DNA of 64,000 nt from assembly GCF_003254585.1 (NCBI RefSeq), contig NZ_QJGZ01000042.1, positions 186,001 to 250,000 of the forward strand. Reading direction: 5' to 3'. The notes beneath the pieces are model-generated. The model saw only the letters and a list, made by a program, of their open reading frames with translations. It had not been told where the DNA came from and ran no database searches. Position 1 is the first letter of the stretch, and every line of letters starts with the position of its first letter. Source of the DNA: Flavobacterium sharifuzzamanii. Its GTDB lineage: Bacteria > Bacteroidota > Bacteroidia > Flavobacteriales > Flavobacteriaceae. The translations under genes were made by a program, and so were the position numbers. Positions 37,730 through 46,267 of this stretch are shown piece after piece.

Positions 37730-37742
37730 TCACATGAAAAAT

Positions 37743-40145
37743 ATGACACAAAAAATATACCTACCGATTCTCTTATTTATTATAAGCCAATTTTCCTTTG
37801 CGCAAAAAAGCACAGCTATAAAAGGAAATATTACTGACGGAAAATTTCCTGTGGAATTTGTTGATATCGTTTTAAAAAGCGTCAACGATTCTACTAAAGT
37901 TGCCAATTACGCTGTAACGGATGCTCTGGGCAATTTTGCTTTAGAAAATGTTGCTTCAGGAGATTATCATCTTCAATTTAAATTAATTGGCTTTAAAACT
38001 ATTTCTCAAAAAGTAAAAGTGTCTGAAAGTCCAATTTCCTTAGGAACAATCAAATTGCAAAACGACACTAATTTACTTAATGACGTTGTTGTAAAATCAC
38101 AGAAAAAACAGATTCAGAAAACAAACGAAGGCTTTATTTTTAATGCTGTTTCGAATATTTCACAAACGGGCGGAACCGCTACAGATATGCTAAAAAGCAT
38201 TCCAACTGTTGCCGTTGATGCTGAAGGTGGCATTACCTTGAGAGGAAAATCGCCTATGATTTTGATAAACGGGAAAAATTCTGCCATTACCAACATGGAT
38301 CAGATTGCTGCAAGCAGCATCGAAAGCATCGAAATAATCAGTAATCCAACGGCTAAATATGATGCAAATGCCGAAAGTGGTATTATTAATATAAAGCTTA
38401 AAAAGAACAACCAAAGCGGTACAAATGGCGCTGTAGCTTTAGGCGCAGGTTTTGGAGCAAAAGGGAGAATCAATAGTTCTGTTCTTTTTAATCACAAAAC
38501 AGAAAAATGGAATTTTGGTTTAGGATATGACAATCGTTTTGCCGGAAGAACAAAAAAAATAAATGCTGACCGAACCAATTATTTTATTGATGACGAACAT
38601 TACATTCATCAAAATAGAAATGATGAAAGAACTGAAGGTCTGCAAAATCTAAAATTGAATATTGATTTTTCTCCAAATGAAAAAAACAGCTTTTCTTTTG
38701 AAGCATTGGGAAATATTGAAACTCAAGACAACGACGAAACTTTATACACGCAAGTAAATACAAGCTCCAATGCATTTTTCTCTAGCAACAGAAGACATTC
38801 TTTAGAACTGGAACGTTCAAGAGTTGGCGAGCTCGCTTTTACTTATGATCGTAAATTTGATGATGACCGAAGAAGTTTGAATACCTCTATTACTTCTTCT
38901 TTCGGAAAACACAGAGAAAACACCGATATTGATACTTACAATTATGATCAATACCAGCAGCAGATTGGCGACGCACAATTACAGCGAACACACAATTACG
39001 AAAATCAAAATATTTCTAATGCAATTGTAAATTATACTTTTCCCGTTTCTGAAAAATCGATTATAGAAACTGGCTACAAAGGAACTTTTCGATTTTTTAA
39101 TTCAGATTTTGAAAGTGCTGATATGATCAATGGCGATTATGTTGTAAATCCGTTAGCGAGTAATAGTTTTGAATTTAACGAACAGATAAATGCCGTTTAT
39201 GGCCTAATGAATTCTTATATTGGCGATAGCGAAAACCCAAAATGGAAATACAATTTAGGATTGCGTGCAGAAAATGTTTCCAATACAGGCGCAACGCAAA
39301 ATAACAGTGACCGATTCAGCAATAATTATCTAAAACTCTTTCCGTCAGCTTCTTTACAATTAAATTTAAAATCAGATGAATTTATAAAGCTAGGATATAG
39401 TAAACGTATTAATCGTCCTGATCTCGATGATTTAAATCCATTTATTGATATTACAGATGCACTGAATCCGCATGGAGGAAATCCGTACTTAAAACCAGAG
39501 ATTATTCATATTGCTGAAATAAGCTATAATAAAAACTGGGAACATTATTCCTTTTCGACCAATGCTTTTTACAGAAATGCAACTGATGCAATTAGACAAT
39601 ATGCGCAGCTTTTAGACAATGGAGTAGTTTTGCTCCAACCACAAAACATTGGAAGCACTGTTACTTATGGTTTGGAAACAATTTTCACCCTTAAACCATT
39701 TTCTTTTTATGATGCCAATATTAGTTTGACAGCTTTTCAGCAAAACATCAATGCAGACAATCTTCCGCAAGCACAAGATATTGTGAGCAGTGCATTTAGC
39801 TGGTACGGAAAAGTGATTAACAACTTTGTTCCGTGGAAAGGCGGAAAGCTTCAGATTATCGGAAATTATAACTCTGCTGTTGCTACTCCGCAAGGAAAAA
39901 GAATTCCGATTTATAATGTTGATATGGGATTCCAACAGAAACTCGGAAAAGGAAATGCTCGATTAGGCTTGGTTGTAACCGATATGTTCAACACTTTAGA
40001 AAGCGGTTATAAAAACAATACGCTTTTGTTTAGCAATCACCGCACCAACAAATCAGACACGCGTGCTTTAATGGTTACTTTTGCTTACACTTTCAGATCT
40101 GATTTTAAAGAAAAATTACTCGAAAATCAGTTTTCTACAGAGTAA
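37743..40145 (+). CDS. Outer-membrane beta-barrel protein, TonB-receptor-like with CarboxypepD-reg domain
   Basis: An 800-residue outer-membrane protein. The signal peptide (MTQKIYLPILLFIISQFSFAQ) precedes a carboxypeptidase-regulatory-like domain (about residues 22-105, IKGNITDGKFPVEFVDIVLKS). A plug-like segment follows (TDMLKSIPTVAVDAEGG...IESIEIISNPTAKYDANAESGIINIKLKK, about 135-225), then a barrel rich in alternating aromatic strands to the C-terminus, of the OMP_b-brl_3 group. Methionines lie at 37734 and 37743. The -7 box ends at 37729, so transcription should start near 37736, and the ATG at 37743 is the more likely start, with a leader of about 7 nt. The substrate is unknown. Confidence 0.85.
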   Translation: MTQKIYLPILLFIISQFSFAQKSTAIKGNITDGKFPVEFVDIVLKSVNDSTKVANYAVTDALGNFALENVASGDYHLQFKLIGFKTISQKVKVSESPISLGTIKLQNDTNLLNDVVVKSQKKQIQKTNEGFIFNAVSNISQTGGTATDMLKSIPTVAVDAEGGITLRGKSPMILINGKNSAITNMDQIAASSIESIEIISNPTAKYDANAESGIINIKLKKNNQSGTNGAVALGAGFGAKGRINSSVLFNHKTEKWNFGLGYDNRFAGRTKKINADRTNYFIDDEHYIHQNRNDERTEGLQNLKLNIDFSPNEKNSFSFEALGNIETQDNDETLYTQVNTSSNAFFSSNRRHSLELERSRVGELAFTYDRKFDDDRRSLNTSITSSFGKHRENTDIDTYNYDQYQQQIGDAQLQRTHNYENQNISNAIVNYTFPVSEKSIIETGYKGTFRFFNSDFESADMINGDYVVNPLASNSFEFNEQINAVYGLMNSYIGDSENPKWKYNLGLRAENVSNTGATQNNSDRFSNNYLKLFPSASLQLNLKSDEFIKLGYSKRINRPDLDDLNPFIDITDALNPHGGNPYLKPEIIHIAEISYNKNWEHYSFSTNAFYRNATDAIRQYAQLLDNGVVLLQPQNIGSTVTYGLETIFTLKPFSFYDANISLTAFQQNINADNLPQAQDIVSSAFSWYGKVINNFVPWKGGKLQIIGNYNSAVATPQGKRIPIYNVDMGFQQKLGKGNARLGLVVTDMFNTLESGYKNNTLLFSNHRTNKSDTRALMVTFAYTFRSDFKEKLLENQFSTE

Positions 40146-40289
40146 AAACTTATCTAAAACAAATAAAACATAAAAATTTCATTCTTGTATTTTTAAGCTT
40201 CCATTCTATAAAAAAAATGGATTATATTCGCCCAGCAAAAAATCAGCCACTCGATTTTTTAGGCCCAAAAACACTTAAACCTACATAGA

Positions 40290-40724
40290 ATGAAATTTTT
40301 AAAATTACTTTTAGTTTTCAGCTTATTCTTTGCTGTTACACCATCACATTCACAAGTTCACGTAGATCCGATTATTCATAATTCTAAAGAACGTTATATT
40401 ACTACAACAATCGGATACCCGGTTCCTGGAACTTACGCTCCTTTAAATCAAAAACAACCTATTACGGTATTAAATCCTGATGGAACAGGTTTCATTCAGG
40501 CTGAAGATTTGAGCAAGCAAAAAATTAACTGGGGAATAGAATGCACACAAGAAGGCGTTCCTGTATTCAAAGAAGGGTTTAACAGTGCCTCTTATACTTT
40601 CTGGTACAGACCAAATGATAGCGAAGAATGGTATTATTCTCAATTTTCTATTCATTTTGCCAAGAAGAAAATGTTCTTAATGGGTGAAAGAGTGAAAGAA
40701 TATGTAGATTACAACGTTCAATAA
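40290..40724 (+). CDS. Small exported protein of unknown function
   Basis: A 144-residue protein with a clear signal peptide (MKFLKLLLVFSLFFAVTPSHSQ) and a mature part of about 122 residues rich in aromatic and polar residues (YTFWYRPNDSEEWYYSQFSIHF). I recognise no domain. It has one cysteine in the mature chain and no lipobox. It sits alone between the barrel gene and the acyl-CoA synthetase, with 144 bp before and 178 bp after it. Predicted location is the periplasm or outside the cell. Confidence 0.7.
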   Translation: MKFLKLLLVFSLFFAVTPSHSQVHVDPIIHNSKERYITTTIGYPVPGTYAPLNQKQPITVLNPDGTGFIQAEDLSKQKINWGIECTQEGVPVFKEGFNSASYTFWYRPNDSEEWYYSQFSIHFAKKKMFLMGERVKEYVDYNVQ

Positions 40725-40902
40725 ACTGTAAAAACAGTCGCCTTATTAAATATTTATTCAATTTTACCCTCATTTTCTACCAAAAAGAAAACGTTTTCGT
40801 TGAATTTTAATCGTACCCATAAATTTTCCGATTAAATTTTATAAATTTAAAAATCATACCTGATTTTTATTTAATTTGCAATAATAATTCAATATATTAA
40901 AC

Positions 40903-42681
40903 ATGGTTTCAATCACACGCCTTTTTGATTTTCCCTATTATCAACAAGAAACTTACAACCTTCCAGTTGCTCTCGCAACCAAAAAAAATGGAGTCTGGGA
41001 AAAAACATCTAGCGAGGAATATATTGCAAAAGCAAATGCTATTTCGAGAGCATTATTGCGCATGGGCGTTCAGAAAGATGATAAAATTGCTTTAATAAGC
41101 TCAAATAACCGCACTGAATGGAATGTAATGGACATTGGTATCTTACAGACCGGCGCGCAGAACGTTCCAATTTATCCAACTATTGCAGAAGAAGATTACG
41201 AATATATTTTAAACCACAGCGGCAGTATTTATTGTTTTGTTTCTGATGAAGAAGTTCTGCAAAAAGTAAATGCTATTAAAGCCAACGTGCCTTCTTTAAA
41301 AGAAGTTTATTCTTTTAATGAAATTAATGGCTGTAAACACTGGTCAGATTTATTGATTTTAGGCGAAGATGACAGCAATCAAAGTGAAGTGGAAGCTAGA
41401 AAAGACAGCATTCACACAGATGATTTAGCTACTATTATTTATACTTCAGGAACAACAGGAAGACCAAAAGGTGTTATGCTTTCGCACAAAAATATTGTGT
41501 CGAATGTTTTAGACAGTTCGCCAAGAATTCCGTTTGATCCAGGAAAAAGCACAGCATTAAGCTTCTTGCCTATCTGCCATATTTTTGAAAGAATGATTTT
41601 GTACATCTATCAATATTATGGTGTATCTGTTTATTTTGGAGAATCTATTGATAAAATCAGCGATAACTTAAAAGAAGTGCGTCCAACTGTAATTACAGCT
41701 GTGCCAAGACTTTTAGAAAAAGTTTACGATAAAATTTATGCTAAAGGAGCTGAATTGACAGGAATCAAGAAAAAACTGTTTTTCTGGGCTATCGATTTAG
41801 GTTTAAAATATGAACCATACGGAGCAAATGGCGCTTGGTATGAATTTCAATTAAAAATTGCCCGCAAACTGATTTTCAGCAAATGGAAAGAAGGTTTGGG
41901 CGGAAATTTAGATTTAATGGTTTCTGGAAGTGCGGCTTTACAGCCACGTTTGACAAGAGTTTTTGCTGCTGCAGAAATTCCAGTTATGGAAGGTTATGGT
42001 TTGACTGAAACTTCTCCAGTAATTGCCGTAAACGATCAAAGAAACAAAGGTTTTAAAATTGGAACTGTCGGAAAACCAATCCGTAATGTAGAAGTGAAAA
42101 TTGCCGAAGACGGAGAAATTCTGTTAAAAGGGCCAAACGTAATGTTAGGCTACTACAAAGATCCTGAAAAAACTGCTGAAGCTGTAATTGATGGTTATTT
42201 CCATACAGGAGATATCGGAGAAATTGACAGCGAAGGTTTCTTAAAAATTACAGATCGTAAAAAAGAAATGTTCAAAACTTCTGGCGGTAAATATATTGCT
42301 CCGCAAATGATCGAAAATGCAATGAAACAATCTCGTTTTATTGAGCAGATTATGGTTATTGGCGAAGGCGAAAAAATGCCTGGAGCTTTTATTCAGCCAA
42401 ACTTTGAATTTGTAAAAGAATGGGCAAAAATCCATAAAATCACTTTAGGAAGTTCTGATGCAGAAATCAGCGCAAATCCAGATGTGATTAAACGTATCGA
42501 TGAAGAAGTAGAAAGCATCAACAAAAAATTCGGACACTGGGAACAAGTAAAACGTTTTGAACTTACTCCAGATGTTTGGTCTATTGATGGCGGACAGCTT
42601 ACTCCGACTCTAAAATTGAAACGTAAAATCATTAAAGAAATTTATAAAGATCTTTACGGAAAAATCTACGGAAACAATTAA
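40903..42681 (+). CDS. Long-chain acyl-CoA synthetase (AMP-forming)
   Basis: A 592-residue ANL-superfamily ligase of the long-chain fatty acyl-CoA synthetase type (FAA1-like). The P-loop is IIYTSGTTGRPKGVMLSHKN. It is followed by LSFLPICHIFERM, the adenylate motif VMEGYGLTETSPVIAV and the hinge YFHTGDIGEIDSEGFLKITDRKKEMFKTSGGKYIAP. It activates fatty acids with ATP and CoA and is probably peripheral to the inner membrane. No beta-oxidation genes are adjacent. A strong terminator follows. Confidence 0.92.
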   Translation: MVSITRLFDFPYYQQETYNLPVALATKKNGVWEKTSSEEYIAKANAISRALLRMGVQKDDKIALISSNNRTEWNVMDIGILQTGAQNVPIYPTIAEEDYEYILNHSGSIYCFVSDEEVLQKVNAIKANVPSLKEVYSFNEINGCKHWSDLLILGEDDSNQSEVEARKDSIHTDDLATIIYTSGTTGRPKGVMLSHKNIVSNVLDSSPRIPFDPGKSTALSFLPICHIFERMILYIYQYYGVSVYFGESIDKISDNLKEVRPTVITAVPRLLEKVYDKIYAKGAELTGIKKKLFFWAIDLGLKYEPYGANGAWYEFQLKIARKLIFSKWKEGLGGNLDLMVSGSAALQPRLTRVFAAAEIPVMEGYGLTETSPVIAVNDQRNKGFKIGTVGKPIRNVEVKIAEDGEILLKGPNVMLGYYKDPEKTAEAVIDGYFHTGDIGEIDSEGFLKITDRKKEMFKTSGGKYIAPQMIENAMKQSRFIEQIMVIGEGEKMPGAFIQPNFEFVKEWAKIHKITLGSSDAEISANPDVIKRIDEEVESINKKFGHWEQVKRFELTPDVWSIDGGQLTPTLKLKRKIIKEIYKDLYGKIYGNN

Positions 42682-42708
42682 TAAATCAGAATAATATAAA
42701 CCAAAAAG

Positions 42709-42742
42709 AAAAGCTGTCTTAGAAATTAAGACAGCTTTTTTT
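42709..42742 (+). terminator. Terminator after the acyl-CoA synthetase gene
   Basis: AAAAGCTGTCTTA / TAAGACAGCTTTT stem with a T-run, about 27 bp after the stop. Confidence 0.92.
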
Positions 42743-42821
42743 AGTTTATAAAACAGGTATTTTTACTTTGAATACTAAACCGTAAATCGTTTATTTTAGC
42801 TTTTCTCTAAAACTGAAAGCC

Positions 42822-43736
42822 ATGCCTTGGAATGTACTAGAACAAATATGGAAACGTACCGTAAATCAGGAAAACTCCAATTCGAATAATACCAACTGGG
42901 ATAACGAGGTAAAAACCCTTTATCGATTAGGCATTGGCATGGAAGATACTTTGCAGTTTTTATATTTCGAAAAACCCGATTTTGAAACTTTTAAAATTTG
43001 GATTAATAACCGAAAACGCGATACTGCTCTCGAAACCGAAGATTTAGCTGAAAATGTCCTATCTGAACAAGATTTAGAATTCTGGAATCAAAACGGCTAT
43101 GTTGTAGTCAAAAATGCCATTTCTAAAGAAGATTGCGAAGACACTCAAAAAGCCATTTGGGAATATCTCAAAATGGATCCTAATAAAAAAGAAAGCTGGT
43201 ACGAAGCGCATGAAGATTTAAAAGGCCTTATGCTTAATTTTTCTGATCATGAAACTTTAAACCGTAACCGTTTTTCTCCAAGAGTAAAAAAAGCGTATGA
43301 ACAGCTTTATAAAACCTCTAAAATTTACAAAACGATTGATAAGGTAAGTTTTAATCCGCCTGAAACAGAGAATTTTAGTTTTCTAGGAAGTCCGCTCCAT
43401 TGGGATATGAGTTTAAAAAAGCCTCTGACTTTTGGACTTCAAGGCCTGTTTTATTTAACTGATTGTGGACCAGATGATGGCGCTTTTCATTGCGTTCCAG
43501 GTTTTCATAATCAAATCGATCAATGGCTAGACGAAGTAGAACCCCATGAAGATCCAAGAACAAAAGCATTACAGACTCTTAAAGCAAAACCAATTGTAGG
43601 TGATGCAGGAGATTTTATTATTTGGCATCAGGCACTTCCGCATTGCGCGACACCAAATAGAGGTGAAAAACCGCGAATGGTTCAATATCTCACTTATCTT
43701 CCAGATGATTATAATGCAGCTGGAGAGTGGATTTAA
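42822..43736 (+). CDS. Phytanoyl-CoA dioxygenase (PhyH)-family Fe(II)/2-oxoglutarate oxygenase
   Basis: A 304-residue PhyH-type oxygenase. The double-stranded beta-helix region has the first iron ligands in SPLHWDMSL (H-x-D) and the distal histidine in QALPHCATPNRGEKPRM, where the arginine would hold 2-oxoglutarate. FWNQNGYVVVKNAISKEDC is the typical N-terminal segment of the fold. The first 80 residues are specific to this subgroup. The substrate is not predictable. It is convergent to the exonuclease gene, 6 bp away. Confidence 0.85.
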   Translation: MPWNVLEQIWKRTVNQENSNSNNTNWDNEVKTLYRLGIGMEDTLQFLYFEKPDFETFKIWINNRKRDTALETEDLAENVLSEQDLEFWNQNGYVVVKNAISKEDCEDTQKAIWEYLKMDPNKKESWYEAHEDLKGLMLNFSDHETLNRNRFSPRVKKAYEQLYKTSKIYKTIDKVSFNPPETENFSFLGSPLHWDMSLKKPLTFGLQGLFYLTDCGPDDGAFHCVPGFHNQIDQWLDEVEPHEDPRTKALQTLKAKPIVGDAGDFIIWHQALPHCATPNRGEKPRMVQYLTYLPDDYNAAGEWI

Positions 43737-43742
43737 ACCATT

Positions 43743-44288
43743 CTAGTTTTTCAGACACCAATGCAAAATCTTAGCAATGTTTTTAGCATCATCAATTCCG
43801 CGGTGATGTGTTCCTTCTAGCGGAATATTCAGCAATGCAAGCGCGCCGTTCATTCCGGTTGATTTAACCAAGCCAAACTTTTCGGCAAAATGCTCTTTTA
43901 CATTGATATGCTCCTCTCCCATTGGATAGGAAACACCAAACGATTTACATTGTTTTTTCAGCATATTCAAATCGTACTGCCCATAACTTGCCCAAGTGTA
44001 CAAATCAGGATTATATTCGTCAATTAACAAATCAACAGCTTCTTCAAAACTTACTCCATTTTTATCCAGCAAATCCTGAGTAATAGTGGTCAGTTCAGTA
44101 CAAAACGGACTGACATTAGAACGCTGTGGTTTGATTAAAATTCCTTTGTTCTTTGAAATTTCTCCAGTTTCGGTATCTAAAACCGCCAATCCGATTTCAA
44201 TAATTTCATTTTGCTGTCCGCTAGGGACTGCACCTTGCCAACATGTGGCTTCTAAATCGATAATAATAATTTTATCTGTTGTTTTCAT
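43743..44288 (-). CDS. DEDDh 3'-5' exonuclease, ERI-1-like
   Basis: A 181-residue DnaQ-fold exonuclease. Exo I is IIIIDLEATCW (Asp11, Glu13), Exo II lies in TWASYGQYDLNMLKKQC, and Exo III is THHRGIDDAKNIAKIL with the H-x4-D signature. The LEATCW form and overall layout resemble the ERI-1/Snipper group, which trims 3' ends of structured RNA, more than the DNA polymerase epsilon subunit. It starts 35 bp after the SPFH gene, so both are probably transcribed from the promoter in front of the tRNA-like array. A role in trimming tRNA-like RNAs is an inference from this context. Confidence 0.85.
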   Translation of the reverse strand: MKTTDKIIIIDLEATCWQGAVPSGQQNEIIEIGLAVLDTETGEISKNKGILIKPQRSNVSPFCTELTTITQDLLDKNGVSFEEAVDLLIDEYNPDLYTWASYGQYDLNMLKKQCKSFGVSYPMGEEHINVKEHFAEKFGLVKSTGMNGALALLNIPLEGTHHRGIDDAKNIAKILHWCLKN

Positions 44289-44323
44289 TTTTTAAAATTT
44301 TATAATTCTCTCAAAAAGAGATT

Positions 44324-45421
44324 TTATTTCACGAAGATTTCCTTCAATTGACCAATTACGTTTCCGCCGCCAGAAATGGTGATTTCACCAATTTTATCTG
44401 CGATTTTTTCAACGTACTCCATCTCTTTCAACTTCCATAACATTTCGTTTTCTTCCATCAGCTTAGCTGTGTTAAGCAAACTTCTTGTTGCAGCCGTTTC
44501 TTCTCTTCTCATAATGCTATTGGCCTGCGCTTTTTTCTCAGCAACCAAAACCTGATTCATGATTTCTTTCATATCTCCTGGAAGAATTACATCTCTTATT
44601 CCAGCATCAGAAATTTTCAAACCTAAATCTTCGATTTTAGTTTTTGCTTCTTCTAAAATAGCTTCGGCAATAGCATCTTTTTTAGTTAACAATTCATCTA
44701 AAGTCAAGCCTCCGATAAAAGCTCTCAAAGCCAATTGCATTGCTACATACAACTGTTTTTCAAAGTCCTTGTTTTCTATCAAAGCTTTCATAATATCAAC
44801 CACTTGGTATCTCACAAAGAAATTGATTCTCAATCCTGCTTTATCTTTAGTCAACAATTCCTGACCAGAAATTTCTAATTGTTGTTGTCTTACATCAACA
44901 GTTTTCACTTCGATTGTAATGGCGTTATTCCAGAAATAATGTGCCCCAGATTTCAATTCTTTCACGAAATTGCCATTCACAAATAACAAAGCTTTGTCAT
45001 TACTTGCCACAATGAATTTTCTTGTAAAGTATCTCATCTTAACATTTTCCAATAAGTTTACTGGAATATTTTCTGTGATTTCAATCTTAGACAAATCTGC
45101 TTTAATGAATTCATTTTTTACAACTCCTTTCCAAAAAGCATATTTCCCTGGCGTTAAAACTTCTTTGAAATTTCCTTTTACGAATTGCAATACAATTTCG
45201 TTATCCGCAACCTCAACAACTTCCAAAAGAGATGCTAATACCTCATTTTGCAATAAAATATCCAACTCAAAAGGAGCTTGAAAAGATCCGTTTAGATCGT
45301 AAATCATAATGTTTTTGTTTCCAAAAATCCAGTGTAATCCTTCTTCTAATACTTTTTCTAATTTTCTATTTTCAAACACCAAGCCTACTTGGTTAGTTTC
45401 GATTTTAATTCTTTTTATCAT
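44324..45421 (-). CDS. SPFH/band 7 (slipin-like) protein
   Basis: A 365-residue SPFH-domain protein. The central part ALLFVNGNFVKELKSGAHYFWNNAITIEVKTVDVRQQQLEISGQELLTKDKAGLRINFFVRYQV... carries the slipin hallmark (D-x-R near E-L-L-T-K-D), and LGLKISDAGIRDVILPGDMKEIMNQVLVAEKKAQANSIMRREETAATRSLLNTAKLMEEN forms the distal coiled-coil stretch. There is no strong N-terminal membrane segment, unlike most slipins. Slipins are recurrent partners in bacterial RNA-repair gene clusters. Here the gene lies directly downstream of permuted tRNA-like RNAs and upstream of an ERI-1-like exonuclease. Confidence 0.87.
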   Translation of the reverse strand: MIKRIKIETNQVGLVFENRKLEKVLEEGLHWIFGNKNIMIYDLNGSFQAPFELDILLQNEVLASLLEVVEVADNEIVLQFVKGNFKEVLTPGKYAFWKGVVKNEFIKADLSKIEITENIPVNLLENVKMRYFTRKFIVASNDKALLFVNGNFVKELKSGAHYFWNNAITIEVKTVDVRQQQLEISGQELLTKDKAGLRINFFVRYQVVDIMKALIENKDFEKQLYVAMQLALRAFIGGLTLDELLTKKDAIAEAILEEAKTKIEDLGLKISDAGIRDVILPGDMKEIMNQVLVAEKKAQANSIMRREETAATRSLLNTAKLMEENEMLWKLKEMEYVEKIADKIGEITISGGGNVIGQLKEIFVK

Positions 45422-45429
45422 GGTTTATG

Positions 45430-45800
45430 TTTGGTTTTATTTGTTTCAAGTTTCATGTTCCAAGTTCTAGTATCTATAAAACTTCTATTTCTTCTTTATT
45501 CTATTCTCTTTTTTCTATTTTCTTCTTAATAAAAAAACCTCTTTGCCTTTCTCCTCTAAGAAAAACGGACGAATAGTTTGCTATTTGTCTACCTGAATTG
45601 TTTCTGATGCTATTTTATTGAGAGAATCCCCAAATTCTCTTAACAATCAAATCAAAAAGAAAACAAACTTTTCAAAACACATTTCGATTCGCACTGGCTT
45701 TATCAGAGTGTGAAACATCAGATTTTAAAATCATAATTTCACTGACAAAGACAAATCAGTTTTTTCTAATGGTCATCTTTTTAAGAGTGATGGTCTCTAC
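45430..45800 (-). other. Spacer between the tRNA-like array and the SPFH gene, with hairpins
   Basis: No gene is seen. Read leftward it contains GAGAAT-N6-ATTCTC (45622-45639) and GAC-AATAG-N4-CTATT-GTC (45568-45589), plus a palindrome GATTTTAAAATC (45721-45732). Close to the SPFH start there is a TTTCAAGTTTCATG piece of the dispersed GAAACTTGAAAC repeat. The hairpins may belong to the same structured transcript. Confidence 0.4.
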
Positions 45801-45883
45801 TGTTTACAGATTTTCAATCTGTTGACTTACCGGATTCGTCCAACCGAAACGTGTTCGGTGCAGGATTCGAACCTGCATAAACA
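45801..45883 (-). ncRNA. Circularly permuted tRNA-like element B with a tRNA-Phe-type anticodon arm
   Basis: Read on the minus strand, the order is T-arm (GCAGG TTCGAAT CCTGC), acceptor-like hairpin (ACCGAA CACGT TTCGGT), D-arm-like hairpin (GGAC ... GTCA with GG in the loop), then an anticodon arm ACAGA TTGAAAA TCTGT whose loop is that of tRNA-Phe (GAA). The ends, TGTTTA and TAAACA, pair with each other where the variable loop of a tRNA would be. The parts of a tRNA are all present but in permuted order. It could be an authentic permuted tRNA, a tRNA mimic or a decoy. Confidence 0.65.
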
Positions 45884-45884
45884 T

Positions 45885-45950
45885 TCTATTACTCTAACCA
45901 ACTGAGTTACCGCATTACTACGGATGGGAATCGAACCCACGACAAATAGA
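45885..45950 (-). ncRNA. Circularly permuted tRNA-like element A
   Basis: On the minus strand TCTATT is followed by TGTC, a canonical T-arm (GTGGG TTCGATT CCCAT), an acceptor-like hairpin CCGTA GTAA TGCGG, a D-arm (ACTC AGTTGGTTA GAGT) and finally AATAGA, which pairs with the initial TCTATT. This is a tRNA 3' half joined through a short loop to a tRNA 5' half, opened in the anticodon. The same topology is known for the tRNA-mimic domain of bacterial YrlA RNAs. It ends 1 bp before element B. Confidence 0.65.
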
Positions 45951-45988
45951 TTGTGAGATAGTTTTTTGGAAAACCATCAAAAACCTCC

Positions 45989-46076
45989 AAACCAAGTTGC
46001 ATAGAAAAACATAATTCGCTTTCGCGGAAAGTTCTCTACAATGGTGCTATACAGAAACACGCAACTGGACTTGTTT
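45989..46076 (-). ncRNA. Long hairpin in the leader of the tRNA-like/SPFH transcript
   Basis: AAACAA-GTCC-AGTTGC on the minus strand pairs with GCAACT-TGGTTT 75 nt downstream. Inside are ATAG/CTAT and CTTTC-CGC-GAAAG helices. It lies directly ahead of the permuted tRNA-like elements. It resembles a Ro-binding type stem only loosely, so its identity is open. A further 7-bp hairpin ATCAAAG/CTTTGAT lies at 46087-46106. Confidence 0.4.
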
Positions 46077-46130
46077 GATATTTTTAATCAAAGCCGAAAC
46101 TTTGATGCATTTCATTTTATAAAAGAACTT

Positions 46131-46184
46131 GTTTTATTTCTTGAACAAATATTCAAATCAAACTGCGCAATTATTCTGCGTAGA
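46131..46184 (-). promoter_or_regulatory. Shared operator-promoter A (ACTGCGCA-N7-TGCGTAGA)
   Basis: The palindrome occupies 46162-46184 (ACTGCGCA, spacer ATTATTC, TGCGTAGA). On the minus strand it is followed by GATTTGAATATTTG, whose AATATTTG is a -7-like box, and then by TTCAAGAAATAAAACAAG. Equivalent blocks stand at 61447-61498 and 63063-63115. It lies about 180 nt ahead of the permuted tRNA-like elements and about 700 nt ahead of the SPFH gene. Confidence 0.75.
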
Positions 46185-46224
46185 AAATAAAAAATTGAAT
46201 TCGGATAAATTTATATTACTCGGT

Positions 46225-46254
46225 GATAGACGCACTGCTGTGCGTCTCTACCGA
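46225..46254. repeat. Palindrome GACGCAC-TGCT-GTGCGTC
   Basis: A 7-bp inverted repeat within the dispersed TAGACGCACTGC(A)GTGCGTCTCTAC element, also present at 31199 and 58749. Confidence 0.75.
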
Positions 46255-46267
46255 ATATCTCCAGTTT

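Noticed and set aside
45855..45915. Canonical tRNA gene
   Set aside because: Read in the normal order, D-arm then T-arm leaves only about 14 nt for the anticodon region and 4 bp of acceptor. The permuted reading pairs far better.
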